Below, in pieces: positions 52,993-62,291 of a stretch of 64,000 nt of DNA; positions within the stretch are counted from its first letter, which is position 1; each line of letters starts with the position of its first letter. Both the position numbers and the translations under genes were made by a program. This DNA comes from Solibacillus cecembensis (lineage in GTDB: Bacteria; Bacillota; Bacilli; Bacillales_A; Planococcaceae), in NCBI RefSeq assembly GCF_001439635.1, contig NZ_LMBZ01000004.1, positions 62,001-126,000 of the forward strand. Direction: 5' to 3'. The notes beneath the pieces are model-generated. The model made no database searches. It had not been told where the DNA came from and saw nothing but the letters and a program-made list of their open reading frames with translations.

Positions 52993-53754
52993 TTAATCTT
53001 GCACGCGAGTAATTTTGATATCTTTTATAATCGTATTAATGACCCAACTCGCCGCAAATAAACCTACTACAGACGGAACAAATGCATTGGATGAAGGTGG
53101 CATTTGGGCTTTGCGAATTTGTGCATCCGGCTTCCCTACTTGCTCCACAACGTCTGGACGAACGACAATCGGTGACTCATCTGAAAAGATAACAGGAACA
53201 CCTTTTGGAATGCCCTCTTTACGAAGCTTTGTACGAATCACCTTCGCAAGTGGATCCGTATGCGTTTTCGAAATATCCGCAATTTTAAAGCGCGTTGGGT
53301 CCATTTTATTTGCTGCACCCATGCTTGAAATAATTGGAATTTGACGCTTTAAGCATTCTTTAATGACGTGGATTTTATACATAACCGTATCAGATGCATC
53401 GATTACATAATCAATACCTAGCTCAAAAAATTGCTCATACGTTTCATCTGTATAAAACATATGCATGTCAATTACTTCACACGCTGGATTAATGTCGGCA
53501 ATACGTTCTTTCATAATTCCCGATTTTGATTTCCCAACCGTCGATAAATAGGCAACAAGTTGACGATTGACGTTCGTAATATCGACATTATCTTTATCGA
53601 CTAATACGATACGCCCCACACCACTACGTGCACAAGCTTCCGCCGCAAACGATCCGACACCGCCTATCCCTAAAATCGCTACTGTTGTATTTTGTAATTG
53701 CGCTAATCCTTCTTTACCAATCGCCAATTCATTACGCGAAAATTGATGTAACAT
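52993..53754 (-). CDS. tcdA: tRNA threonylcarbamoyladenosine dehydratase (TcdA/YgdL, YrvM)
   Basis: A 253-residue E1/MoeB-fold ATPase that cyclises t6A37 of tRNA to ct6A. Nucleotide loop ILGIGGVGSFAAEACARSGV (about 29-48), VDKDNVDITNVNRQ, DASDTVMYKIHVIKECL and the C-terminal hydrophobic SVVGLFAASWVINTII. Starts at 53757 and 53754 are adjacent ATGs; GAGGGG spacing favours 53754. It lies beside rarA as yrvM does in B. subtilis, though a chemoreceptor and two orphan genes intervene. Confidence 0.93.
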   Translation of the reverse strand: MLHQFSRNELAIGKEGLAQLQNTTVAILGIGGVGSFAAEACARSGVGRIVLVDKDNVDITNVNRQLVAYLSTVGKSKSGIMKERIADINPACEVIDMHMFYTDETYEQFFELGIDYVIDASDTVMYKIHVIKECLKRQIPIISSMGAANKMDPTRFKIADISKTHTDPLAKVIRTKLRKEGIPKGVPVIFSDESPIVVRPDVVEQVGKPDAQIRKAQMPPSSNAFVPSVVGLFAASWVINTIIKDIKITRVQD

Positions 53755-53848
53755 CATTTAACCCCTCAATCTATATCATGCTACTAGGAATTATAACGAT
53801 ATCGATTCTCGGTTGCAAGTAAAGATTCATTACGTAAAATTTAGCCCA

Positions 53849-53893
53849 TAAAAAAAACGCGATTAGAGTAAGCCGGTTGCTTCGTCCAATCGC
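53849..53893 (-). terminator. Intrinsic terminator, minus strand
   Basis: GCGATT / AATCGC outer stem with an inner AAGC/GCTT stem; on the minus strand it runs into TTTTTTTT. It could end the asparaginase transcript or a small RNA encoded in 53894-54105. Confidence 0.75.
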
Positions 53894-53919
53894 AATCATT
53901 AGGGGAGGAAAATTTAAAT

Positions 53920-54099
53920 ATGGATCATCACCACAAGTTGAGGATGACAAATGGTTTAGAGCCGATAAATAGCGATTCCCGCAAGCATAGCGAATTGAAA
54001 CTATGCTTGCGAAAACACGACCTTATCGACATGAAAATCAACCTCAAATTACGGCGAAGAATCACCAATAGCTACCTTTACTTTCCATTAAATCACTAA
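53920..54099 (+). CDS. Possible 59-residue basic small protein
   Basis: An open frame starting at ATG 53920, 11 bases after GGGGAGG, reads MDHHHKLRMTNGLEPINSDS then RKHSELKLCLRKHDLIDMKI and NLKLRRRITNSYLYFPLNH. It is His- and Arg/Lys-rich. A TTGCAA-N16-TAAAAT promoter-like pair lies at about 53815-53842. The frame contains a perfect 10-bp hairpin (GCAAGCATAG/CTATGCTTGC), so the stretch may be a structured RNA rather than a gene. I do not recognise the sequence. The surrounding gap 53758-54105 has no other gene. Confidence 0.35.
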   Translation: MDHHHKLRMTNGLEPINSDSRKHSELKLCLRKHDLIDMKINLKLRRRITNSYLYFPLNH

Positions 54100-54105
54100 A
54101 AACGC

Positions 54106-55110
54106 CTATATGAATAGCTGGATGGTTGATACAATTTCTCCGACCACTACACCCGCATCATTTTTAATATGATTGGAACGAATTGCTTTCACATTTTTGA
54201 TTGTCTCTTTATTTGCATAATCAATTTGGTCTAATAAATTGGCAATAATAATCGACCAAGGCATTTCAGAGCCATTCATAATTTTAAATACAAAGCTCAA
54301 TTTTTCCTTCTTTAAGGAAAAGCAATATACTCCTTGTGCGCCACCTTTTGCTACAATGTTCGAGTCCATTAGCAACGTACTGCATATAAAGTTCTCAGAT
54401 GCAATCATATTTGGATAGCCATTCATTAAATTCACAATTTGAATAACCGCATTTCTCATTTTTTCATCTTCAATTAAATGGGGATTCGCTAACTTTAAAT
54501 AAGCAATTGCCATATTTCGAAGTGGGATGGCAAAATTCGGTGCCCCGCAACCATCCACCCCTAAAATTAACTGGTCTTCCGCTACTTCGCTCAAGTTCAT
54601 GATGCAGTTTTTTATTTGTTGCTGCAACGGATGGTCGATGTCACAATAATTCTCAAATGGATAATCATTTGCTAAGCAAGCTGTTAAAAAACCTAAATGT
54701 TTCCCTGCACAATTATGATATAATTTCCTTTTTTCGTGCCTTTCATGTATATACTTTTCTTTTGCACCTTCATTCAACGGATAAGAAGCGGCACAAATTA
54801 ACTGTTCTTCTTTAAATGGTAGTTTTTTTATCAGGGATTGCAATCGTTCTTGATGATATAATTCACCGCGCTGTGATGCCATAAAAAGCGCACTTTCTTC
54901 AGGTGTTATGCCCCATTTTTCAATCGCACCTGTTAAAAAAATCGGAATTGCTTGAAATGGTTTAGCTGCGGATCGAAAATAAACGGGTTCATGATTTTGC
55001 CCAACCGAGTAAATTTCTTCTTTCGCTCCATTCACACAGCTAAGTTGGCCTATGTGAATGTTTTCTAAAATGCCACCACGATATTCTTTTACAAACGTTT
55101 CGAAGCTCAC
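54106..55110 (-). CDS. L-asparaginase II family protein (PF06089 type)
   Basis: A 334-residue protein of the serine/threonine-dependent asparaginase II family (Rhizobium AnsA-like), unrelated in fold to EcAII. Motifs seen: EYRGGILENIHIGQ, FRSAAKPFQAIP (catalytic Ser-x-x-Lys), MASQRGELYHQERLQSL, YHNCAGKHLGFL and GVDGCGAPNFAIPL. It would hydrolyse asparagine, or a related amide, to aspartate and ammonia. It ends a run of same-strand genes (ABC importer, isomerase, dehydrogenase, ROK), suggesting a joint pathway, although a palindromic element separates it from the ROK gene. No signal peptide. Confidence 0.88.
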   Translation of the reverse strand: MSFETFVKEYRGGILENIHIGQLSCVNGAKEEIYSVGQNHEPVYFRSAAKPFQAIPIFLTGAIEKWGITPEESALFMASQRGELYHQERLQSLIKKLPFKEEQLICAASYPLNEGAKEKYIHERHEKRKLYHNCAGKHLGFLTACLANDYPFENYCDIDHPLQQQIKNCIMNLSEVAEDQLILGVDGCGAPNFAIPLRNMAIAYLKLANPHLIEDEKMRNAVIQIVNLMNGYPNMIASENFICSTLLMDSNIVAKGGAQGVYCFSLKKEKLSFVFKIMNGSEMPWSIIIANLLDQIDYANKETIKNVKAIRSNHIKNDAGVVVGEIVSTIQLFI

Positions 55111-55137
55111 ATTACATCACAATCCTCTATTTAAATA

Positions 55138-55256
55138 GTTAACTTGCTTCAGCAGAAGCAAGTTAACGCCCCGGCGGATGTCACAGATTTTAAAAAGGTG
55201 GATTTTCGAGCCGACTCGAAAAAAAATCTGGACGCAATTACGCCGAGGCGTAATTG
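55138..55256 (-). repeat. Copy (c) of the dispersed repeat: three consecutive hairpins
   Basis: Hairpin 1 is GTTAACTTGCTTC-AGCA-GAAGCAAGTTAAC (55138-55167, 13-bp perfect arms). Hairpin 2 is TTTTCGAG/CTCGAAAA (55203-55222). Hairpin 3 is CAATTACGCC-GA-GGCGTAATTG (55235-55256). Between hairpins 1 and 2 the minus strand carries AAAATCTGTGACATCC, identical to copy (a) at 2193. Hairpin 3 overlaps the ROK gene and supplies its last codons (NYASA) and stop. Hairpin 3 followed by a T8 run may also end transcription. Confidence 0.75.
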
Positions 55257-56398
55257 ATTACTTGCTTTTGAATTTGCAGTGCTGCCCCTTTCACAACACC
55301 TACTTTCGCTTGATTGGAAAACTGTAAATCAAAATGTTGTTGAATGTCTGACCAAATATACTGCGAACACATTTCGCGAAGTTCTTGTTGGAAAAGTTCG
55401 TTATGTTCCACCATTTCACCGCTTACAATAATGGCTTCGGGCTCATATAAGCACGCCAAATTATTGATAGCCACTGCTAAATACAAGGCCACATCCTGTT
55501 GAATTTCGAGTGCCCAGTGTTCTTTTGCAATCATGCTCATTGCTAATTGTTCGATTGAATCGATATTTTTAGGCGCTCTTTTTAAGAGAGCACTTTCAGA
55601 AATATATAAGGATAAACAGCCGCGCTTGCCACAATGACAGTGCTCACCGTCTCCTTCTAAATTGACGGTAATATGACTAATTTCACCTGCACGATTATGC
55701 GTTCCCCGGTAAAGTTCGCCATCTAATAAAATCGAAGCCCCAATGCCTGTACCGATGCCCACTAAAATACAATTGGAAAACGTAGGGGCATACACATCGC
55801 CGATTTCGGCTAAGATTTGCATTTTTAATTCATTATCGACAACGACATCACAATCGAATCTTTCTTTCAAATCACTAGCAATATTGCAATTTCTCCAAAG
55901 TAATTGCTCTGATGAAAGGACGATTCCTTCATCATGGTTGATAACTCCTGGTATGCCAATCCCAATTCCTTGCAGTTTTTCTGTGGAAACGGCATTGGCC
56001 TCCAGCAGCTCATTGACACTATGCTGAATAATATCAAGCGCATCTTCATAGTGGTTTTTTACATTACATTTTACTTCCTTAAAATCAAGCAATTCACCGA
56101 TAAAATCGACAATGCCTATTTTAATGACGAAGCAATCAATTTCGATGCCAATTGTAAATAAAGCGTCGCCACGAAGATGAATGAGTGTTGGCCTTCTTCC
56201 GATTAATGTTTCTTCTGTTAGCCCTTCATATAAGAACCCTTCTTGCTCTAACTCCTGTACAATTCTCGTTATTGTTGTTGGACTCATTTTTGTATATTTG
56301 GATAACTGAATTCTGGATACAGGTGCCATTTGGCGAATCGCATCTAAGACAATGTATTTATTTTGCTTTTTCATTTGCATTTGATCTTGCTTCTTCAT
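55238..56398 (-). CDS. ROK-family transcriptional regulator (NagC/XylR type)
   Basis: A 386-residue protein: N-terminal winged helix (about 15-75: MAPVSRIQLSKYTKMSPTTI) and a ROK sugar-kinase-like domain with GIGIPGVI, GIGTGIGASILLDGELYRG, NRAGEISH and the zinc motif CHCGKRGCLSLYISE. Such regulators sense a sugar or sugar derivative. It lies between the dehydrogenase and asparaginase genes and is probably the pathway repressor. GGGGGG lies 7 bases before the ATG. The final residues come from the repeat element at 55138-55256, so the C-terminus is atypical. Confidence 0.92.
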   Translation of the reverse strand: MKKQDQMQMKKQNKYIVLDAIRQMAPVSRIQLSKYTKMSPTTITRIVQELEQEGFLYEGLTEETLIGRRPTLIHLRGDALFTIGIEIDCFVIKIGIVDFIGELLDFKEVKCNVKNHYEDALDIIQHSVNELLEANAVSTEKLQGIGIGIPGVINHDEGIVLSSEQLLWRNCNIASDLKERFDCDVVVDNELKMQILAEIGDVYAPTFSNCILVGIGTGIGASILLDGELYRGTHNRAGEISHITVNLEGDGEHCHCGKRGCLSLYISESALLKRAPKNIDSIEQLAMSMIAKEHWALEIQQDVALYLAVAINNLACLYEPEAIIVSGEMVEHNELFQQELREMCSQYIWSDIQQHFDLQFSNQAKVGVVKGAALQIQKQVINYASA

Positions 56399-56497
56399 GT
56401 TGATTCCCCCCTAGAAAACTCATTTACAACCATTTTATGATAGGTAGTGCATTTGCTATATTTTCATTTTATTGGGAAATCATTAACGCATACCCTA

Positions 56498-57559
56498 TCA
56501 TTCGTAAACAATCTCTTTACCAAGACGGGCAGATTCGTAAACACCTTCCAAAATTTTCATGATTTCCACGCCATCTTCAACAGGAGCTTCCGACGTTTTT
56601 CCTTCTAAACAGCATTTCACAAAGGCGTTAACTTCGGTTTCAAAGGCATGAGCAAAATCAAATGTTAAATGATCCACTTGCGGATGCATATTGACAATTG
56701 TTTCATTAGCTTCACTGACAATTTTGAGTTCAGGCTCTAGCTCTGCCCCACCGTTTGTTCCATATAATTTAACAGCTAGTTCATCCTTTGCAGCATGCAG
56801 CGTATACGATACATCTACAAGTAAGGACGCGCCGTTTTCAAAGGTAATGAGTGCATTGGCCATATCTTCTACGGAATTTTTCGTTGCATCATAATCTGCT
56901 GTTTTATAAAATGACAAGTTTTCAACATGGCTTCGGTTACCTAAATGATGATACGTATGCCCGACAATCCGCTTCACTTTCGGTCTGCCCATCAAATACC
57001 AGCAAATATCAATAATATGCACACCAAGGTCAATTAAAGGTCCGCCTCCTGATTTATCTTTATCCGCAAACCAACCGCCTGGATTTCCGATGCGGCGAAG
57101 ACATGTTGCCTTTGCAAAGTAAATTGAGCCGAGCGTATTATTATCAATAAACTTCTTTAATATCGTTGTATTCGTTGCAAATCGGCGCACAAATCCCACT
57201 TGAAACACTTTGTTACTTTTTTGCGCTACTTTTTGAATTTCTAATGCTTCTTCATACGTCATGGATAATGGTTTTTCAACTAAAACATGTTTGTTATTTT
57301 CAATCGCCGCCATTGCGTACTTTGCATGGGTATTATTCCATGTACAAATGCTAACCGCATCGACTTTAGGGTCTGCTAATAATTCCTCAATTGAGCTGAA
57401 TACTTTTTCAATGCCATATTGATCTGCCTTTTCTTGTGCACGGGCGAGTGAGAAATCGTATACACCATATAAATGAACGGATTCATTTTTTTCATACGAC
57501 TTTAAATGGAAATCTGAAATCGAACCTACCCCAATTACGCATACATTCAATTGTTTCAT
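56498..57559 (-). CDS. Gfo/Idh/MocA-family oxidoreductase
   Basis: A 353-residue NAD(P)-dependent dehydrogenase. N-terminal Rossmann motif NVCVIGVGSISDFHL (about 5-19), the EKP motif in HVLVEKPLSMTYEEA (about 93-107), and the catalytic-site region GGGPLIDLGVHIIDICWYLM (about 171-190, Asp and His). Substrates in this family are sugars, inositols and sugar amines; the specific one cannot be read. Its start overlaps the isomerase gene by four bases. It is part of the ABC-isomerase-dehydrogenase operon. Confidence 0.92.
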   Translation of the reverse strand: MKQLNVCVIGVGSISDFHLKSYEKNESVHLYGVYDFSLARAQEKADQYGIEKVFSSIEELLADPKVDAVSICTWNNTHAKYAMAAIENNKHVLVEKPLSMTYEEALEIQKVAQKSNKVFQVGFVRRFATNTTILKKFIDNNTLGSIYFAKATCLRRIGNPGGWFADKDKSGGGPLIDLGVHIIDICWYLMGRPKVKRIVGHTYHHLGNRSHVENLSFYKTADYDATKNSVEDMANALITFENGASLLVDVSYTLHAAKDELAVKLYGTNGGAELEPELKIVSEANETIVNMHPQVDHLTFDFAHAFETEVNAFVKCCLEGKTSEAPVEDGVEIMKILEGVYESARLGKEIVYE

Positions 57560-58443
57560 GATTTTACGACCTCACATTCTTCCCAAAATCTACGAACATT
57601 GTCCATCCCAATTTTTGATCCAGTTTGGCAATCTTCCATTCCTTCAAATTCGATCGTCAAATAGCCATCATAGCCCGATTGTTTAACAAGCTTAACAATT
57701 TGACGAATATTCAAATCGCCATGACCAACAATCGCGCCGCGGATGAGATTATCATGGACCGTTGTAAACCATTCGCCACCACCTGGATGCTCGTAAAAAG
57801 GACGAATATAAAAGTCTTTAAAATGAACCGTTGCTGCGTAAGGTAAATTTTTCTTTACGCCAACTAATGGGTCTTCATCAATACATAAAAAGTTCCCGAC
57901 ATCCAGCGTCGTTTTAAAATTATCGCGGTTTACTGCATGAATAAGCTGTTGCACACGGTCACTTGTTTGGACATTAAATCCATGGTTTTCAATCGTCGTC
58001 GTAATCCCAAATTGATTGGCATAATCCGCTAACAGCTGGCTCCCGCGCACCATTTTATCTAAATGCTCGTTATAGTAATGAATCGTCATATTTTCTTTCG
58101 GCATTGTAAACAATGTGACATCATGGCGCATGATTTTAATGCCCATATGATGCACAACGTCGATATGCTTTTTCAATCTTTCCACTTCAGCTAGTAATTC
58201 CTCTTCTGTTTCCTGTACAAAATTGGCAGGTAATGAATAGGCAGATAGCTCAAGTCCTAATACTTTTGCTTTGTCACGAATAGCCGTAGCGAGTTCATAA
58301 TTATCGACAACTGAAAATTCGTAAGGCACTAATTCAACATGCTCCCCGCCATTTTCTGCAACCCAATCTAATACATCCAATACAGACATTTCATTTGTTT
58401 TCATTTTTTTTACCATGCTATACGTACTTAATCCAATTTTCAT
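57556..58443 (-). CDS. Sugar phosphate isomerase/epimerase-like TIM-barrel protein (AP endonuclease 2 family)
   Basis: A 295-residue xylose-isomerase-like barrel. The metal-ligand pattern is TIENHGFNVQ (Glu near 151), TLDVGNFLCIDED (Asp), ATVHFKDFYIRPF (His) and YLTIEFEGMED (Glu near 266). Such enzymes epimerise or isomerise ketoses and inosose, or open 3-keto-glycosides. It overlaps the dehydrogenase gene by four bases and follows the ABC ATPase by three, so it is part of one operon. Confidence 0.9.
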   Translation of the reverse strand: MKIGLSTYSMVKKMKTNEMSVLDVLDWVAENGGEHVELVPYEFSVVDNYELATAIRDKAKVLGLELSAYSLPANFVQETEEELLAEVERLKKHIDVVHHMGIKIMRHDVTLFTMPKENMTIHYYNEHLDKMVRGSQLLADYANQFGITTTIENHGFNVQTSDRVQQLIHAVNRDNFKTTLDVGNFLCIDEDPLVGVKKNLPYAATVHFKDFYIRPFYEHPGGGEWFTTVHDNLIRGAIVGHGDLNIRQIVKLVKQSGYDGYLTIEFEGMEDCQTGSKIGMDNVRRFWEECEVVKS

Positions 58444-58446
58444 TTT

Positions 58447-59427
58447 CTACACCTCTTCTATTTTTTCTACAAAGTGACAAGCTACCGATTGCTGCTCAGT
58501 AATTTGTCGCATTTTTGGTACTTCTAATTTACATAGCTCCTGCGCGATTGGACATCTCGTATGGAATGTACATCCAGTCGGCGGATTTTTCGGATTCGGA
58601 ATATCGCCCTTTAACGTTTCCTTTTTTCGACGTAGTAAAGGGTCCGCAACAGGAACAGATGCAATTAGCGCCTTCGTGTATGGATGTAATGGGTTGACAA
58701 ATAATGCTTCCTTCGTTGCGATTTCAACGATTGAACCGAGATACATGACACCAATCTCATTGCTTATATGCTCTACTACACTCAAATCATGTGAAATGAA
58801 TAAATAGGATAGCTGGTATTCCTGTTGCAGCTTTTTTAATAAGTTTAATATTTGGGATTGAATCGAAACATCCAGCGCTGAAACTGGTTCGTCGGCAATA
58901 ATTAACTTCGGCTTTGTAATTAATGCCCGCGCAATGCCAATTCGCTGCCGCTGCCCTCCGCTAAATTCATGCGCATAACGATTCGCATATTCAGTGTTTA
59001 AGCCTACGATATTTAACATTTCTAAAACGAGATTCTCACGTTCTCCTTTAGAAAGTTTCGTATGAATAATTAAGGGCTCTTCAATAATCTCTTTTACTTT
59101 CATTCTCGGATTTAATGAAGCATATGGATCTTGGAAAATCATTTGCACCGTTTCACGCAAATCGCCTAATTCCGATTGCTTTAAATACCCCACTTCATTG
59201 CCATTTAACGTAATACTTCCTGAAGTCGGATCGATTAATCGCGTAATGAGTCTTCCTGTTGTAGATTTTCCGCAACCACTCTCCCCAACTAAACTAAATG
59301 TCGTTCCTTCTTTAATTTCAAAAGATACATCAATAACGGCATTCACAAACTCTTTCTTTTCAAACATCCCACCGGCAACCTGAAATTGTTTCTTTAAATT
59401 TTTCACTTGTAATAGTTTATTTTGCAT
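58447..59427 (-). CDS. Peptide/nickel/opine-type ABC importer ATP-binding protein (DppF/AppF-like)
   Basis: A 326-residue ATPase with Walker A GESGCGKSTTGRLI, signature FSGGQRQRIGIARAL, Walker B LIIADEPVSALDVS, LFISHDLSVVEHI and the C-terminal oligopeptide-transporter region NPKNPPTGCTFHTRCPIA with cysteines that bind an Fe-S cluster in Dpp/Opp ATPases. The ATG at 59427 (MQNKLL) follows AAGGAGG by 9 bases; the eight upstream codons overlap the DppD-like gene. Confidence 0.93.
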   Translation of the reverse strand: MQNKLLQVKNLKKQFQVAGGMFEKKEFVNAVIDVSFEIKEGTTFSLVGESGCGKSTTGRLITRLIDPTSGSITLNGNEVGYLKQSELGDLRETVQMIFQDPYASLNPRMKVKEIIEEPLIIHTKLSKGERENLVLEMLNIVGLNTEYANRYAHEFSGGQRQRIGIARALITKPKLIIADEPVSALDVSIQSQILNLLKKLQQEYQLSYLFISHDLSVVEHISNEIGVMYLGSIVEIATKEALFVNPLHPYTKALIASVPVADPLLRRKKETLKGDIPNPKNPPTGCTFHTRCPIAQELCKLEVPKMRQITEQQSVACHFVEKIEEV

Positions 59428-60412
59428 GGAGTGCCACCTCCTTACTTGCATATAACCAACAGCTACAAAAGTGAGATTCTGTAATCGTCTCTATTTCAGG
59501 CTCATGTTCATGACATTTTTCCATCGCATTTGAACATCTCGGTGCAAATTTGCAACCTTGTGGCATGTTTTGAGGTGATGGTACGTTTCCAGGAATTGAA
59601 TCTAATACTTCTTTTCGATCACCGATTTTAGGGACCGAATTAATCAAACCTTTCGTATACGGATGTTTCGGATTGGCAAATAGTTCAAACACATCCGCTT
59701 CCTCTACGACTTGCCCGGCATACATAACAACAACCCGGTCACACATTTCGGCCACAACACCCAAATCATGGGTAATTAATAATATTGCCGTGTCATTTTT
59801 TTCTTTTAATTGCTTCATCAACTCTAATATTTGCGCTTGAATCGTCACATCGAGTGCTGTTGTTGGTTCATCTGCAATTAATAATTCAGGCTCACACGCC
59901 ATGGCCATTGCAATCATAACCCTTTGACGCATTCCACCAGATAACTGATGGGGGTACTCATTCATCAGCTCTTCTGCCCGACCAATCCCAACGCTTTTCA
60001 ATGTTTTAATCGCATGTGCAGTACTTTGTTTTCGCGTAAGTTTCATATGCATTTCAATGGATTCCGTTAGTTGCTTACCAATTTTTAAGACGGGATTGAG
60101 TGACGTCATCGGCTCTTGAAAAATCATACTAATTTTTTTCCCGCGTAATTGACGCATACTTGCTTCATCCAATTTTGTTAAATCCGTTCCATGAAATGAG
60201 ATAGAGCCGTTTTTTATTTCCCCCGATGTGCCATGAAATAATTTCATAATGGATAAGGAGGTAATACTTTTCCCGCTCCCTGACTCTCCAACAAGACCAA
60301 GTACTTCTCCTCTTTGAATCGAAAAATTGACCCCACGTAAAATTTTGATTTCCTGTTGATCTCTTTTAAAAATGGTTTCTAAATTTATCACTTCTAAAAC
60401 GTTTTCGTTCAC
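59417..60412 (-). CDS. Peptide/nickel/opine-type ABC importer ATP-binding protein (DppD/AppD-like)
   Basis: A 331-residue ATPase: Walker A GESGSGKSITSLSIM, QMTSLNP-type Q-loop EPMTSLNPVL, signature LSGGMRQRVMIAMAMA, Walker B LLIADEPTTALDVT and the C-terminal PQGCKFAPRCSNAMEKC cysteine motif. GTG start at 60412, five bases after GGAGG. Overlaps the next ATPase gene. Pairs with it in a heterodimeric motor. Confidence 0.93.
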   Translation of the reverse strand: MNENVLEVINLETIFKRDQQEIKILRGVNFSIQRGEVLGLVGESGSGKSITSLSIMKLFHGTSGEIKNGSISFHGTDLTKLDEASMRQLRGKKISMIFQEPMTSLNPVLKIGKQLTESIEMHMKLTRKQSTAHAIKTLKSVGIGRAEELMNEYPHQLSGGMRQRVMIAMAMACEPELLIADEPTTALDVTIQAQILELMKQLKEKNDTAILLITHDLGVVAEMCDRVVVMYAGQVVEEADVFELFANPKHPYTKGLINSVPKIGDRKEVLDSIPGNVPSPQNMPQGCKFAPRCSNAMEKCHEHEPEIETITESHFCSCWLYASKEVALHAK

Positions 60413-60434
60413 GTGCGCCTCCTCCCTACTTTGA

Positions 60435-61331
60435 TTAATTATTTTTGATTTTCGGATCTAATACATCGCGTAAACCGTCGCCAATTAAATTAAAGGCAAG
60501 AACAGTTAAAAATATGGCAATACCCGGCATTAAAACAACATGTGTCGCAGTCCCTAAATAATCTCTACCACTGCTTAACATGACACCCCACTCCGGCATT
60601 TCGGGGCTCGCTCCAAGTCCTAAAAAACTTAAACTCGATGCAGCAAGAATAGCCGTTCCAACACGCATTGTGACAAAAATAATTAACTCACTAATCGTTT
60701 CAGGGAAAATATGCTTATACATAATTCGAACATGCGAGGCTCCCATCGACTTGGCTGCTTCCACATATACATTTTCTTTTGCATTCAGCGTTGCCCCTCG
60801 CACTAAGCGCGCAAATGATGGAATACTAAAAACCATAACTGCAATGATTACGTTATTAATTCCAGGCCCCAAAATAGCGACAATAGCAATGGCCAATAAT
60901 AAATCTGGGAATGAAAATAAAACATCACATGTACGCATAATGATTTTGTCTATCCAGCCTCCAAAATACCCACTAATTAAACCTAAAATCGTCCCGAGAA
61001 TTAATCCTAAAAATACGGCACTAAAACTTACGGTTAATGAAATTTTTGAGCCAACGATTAATCGACTGAAAATATCCCGTCCATATTCGTCTGTGCCAGC
61101 TAAATGCTTGGCACTCGGCGTTTGCAAAATCGCATTGTAATCTGGCTCAAAGGGATCATACGGCACTATGTATGGTCCGACAAATGCGATGACAATTAAC
61201 AGCACAATGAAAATACTTGCGACTAAAGCAGCTTTTTGTTTTTTAAACGCTCTCCAAAATTCTCTTACGGGAGAGTATTTTGCATGTTTCACAACAATAG
61301 CGTCCTGTTTTACAAGTGATGATGACTGCAT
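60435..61331 (-). CDS. ABC importer permease (DppC-like)
   Basis: A 298-residue inner-membrane subunit with six hydrophobic segments and the coupling helix EAA motif VEAAKSMGASHVRIMYKHIF (about 193-212). N-terminal OppC-type region FVGPYIVPYDPFEPD and HLAGTDEYGRDIFSRLI. Partner of the DppB-like gene 11 bp upstream. Confidence 0.94.
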   Translation of the reverse strand: MQSSSLVKQDAIVVKHAKYSPVREFWRAFKKQKAALVASIFIVLLIVIAFVGPYIVPYDPFEPDYNAILQTPSAKHLAGTDEYGRDIFSRLIVGSKISLTVSFSAVFLGLILGTILGLISGYFGGWIDKIIMRTCDVLFSFPDLLLAIAIVAILGPGINNVIIAVMVFSIPSFARLVRGATLNAKENVYVEAAKSMGASHVRIMYKHIFPETISELIIFVTMRVGTAILAASSLSFLGLGASPEMPEWGVMLSSGRDYLGTATHVVLMPGIAIFLTVLAFNLIGDGLRDVLDPKIKNN

Positions 61332-61342
61332 ATCCTCTCCCC

Positions 61343-62266
61343 CTAAGATTGAAGTTGAATTTTCGGATTTAATTTAGTGTACAAAATATCCACTATGAGA
61401 TTCACAAGAATAAATTCAAAAGCAAATAATAATAAGGCTGATTGAATGACCGGATAATCTCGGAAGGAAATCGAATCAATTAACAACCTGCCCATGCCAG
61501 GAAAACTAAACACGGTTTCTACCACAACGGATCCCCCTAGCAAAAAGCCAAACTGAAGTCCCGCTACGGTAACAACAGATATGAGTGAATTTCTTAACGC
61601 ATGTTGCACGATTACTGTCCGCTCCTTTAACCCTTTCGCACGTCCAGTACGAATATAATCGGACTGCATCGTTTCTAACATGGAAGACCTCGTAAAGCGG
61701 GCAATCATCGACATAATTCCTGCACCTAATGTGATGGATGGCAAAATATAACTACTAAAACCATTCAATCCACCCGTGGGTAAAATACCAAAAGTAACTG
61801 AAAAAATTTGAATTAGGATTAAACCTAACCAAAAACCTGGAAGAGAAATACCTGATACCGCTGTTACCATCCCTAAATAATCTGGCCATTTATTTTTATT
61901 GATTGCTGAGAAAATGCCGATCAATAGCCCCAGAATTGTCGCCCAAAACATCGATAAAAACGTTAAATAAATCGAAGGCATAAACCTTGTTTTGAACATA
62001 TCAATGACTGGTAAGCCCGTTGTTAAGGAAGTTCCTAATTCCCCAGAAACTAAATTTTTCATATAGCTGAAATACTGCATAATAATTGGTTTATCAAGGC
62101 CCAAGCTTTTTCGAACATTTTCAACTTCCTCTAATGTGGCATCTTTTCCCGCAACTAAACGAGCAGGATCCCCTGGAATTAGATGGATGAATAAAAACGT
62201 CAATATGGAAACAACAATTAGTATCGGTATCATTTCAACAATTCGTTTCACAATATATTTCAGCAT
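61343..62266 (-). CDS. ABC importer permease (DppB-like)
   Basis: A 307-residue permease beginning MLKYIVKRIVEMIPILIVVS, with FIHLIPGDPARLVAG and the EAA loop YIRTGRAKGLKERTVIVQHA (about 198-217), typical of the DppB/GsiC group. Six membrane segments. The gene is separated from the binding-protein gene by an intra-operon hairpin. Confidence 0.94.
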   Translation of the reverse strand: MLKYIVKRIVEMIPILIVVSILTFLFIHLIPGDPARLVAGKDATLEEVENVRKSLGLDKPIIMQYFSYMKNLVSGELGTSLTTGLPVIDMFKTRFMPSIYLTFLSMFWATILGLLIGIFSAINKNKWPDYLGMVTAVSGISLPGFWLGLILIQIFSVTFGILPTGGLNGFSSYILPSITLGAGIMSMIARFTRSSMLETMQSDYIRTGRAKGLKERTVIVQHALRNSLISVVTVAGLQFGFLLGGSVVVETVFSFPGMGRLLIDSISFRDYPVIQSALLLFAFEFILVNLIVDILYTKLNPKIQLQS

Positions 62267-62291
62267 TTATACTCCCCTTTCCAATTTGATA

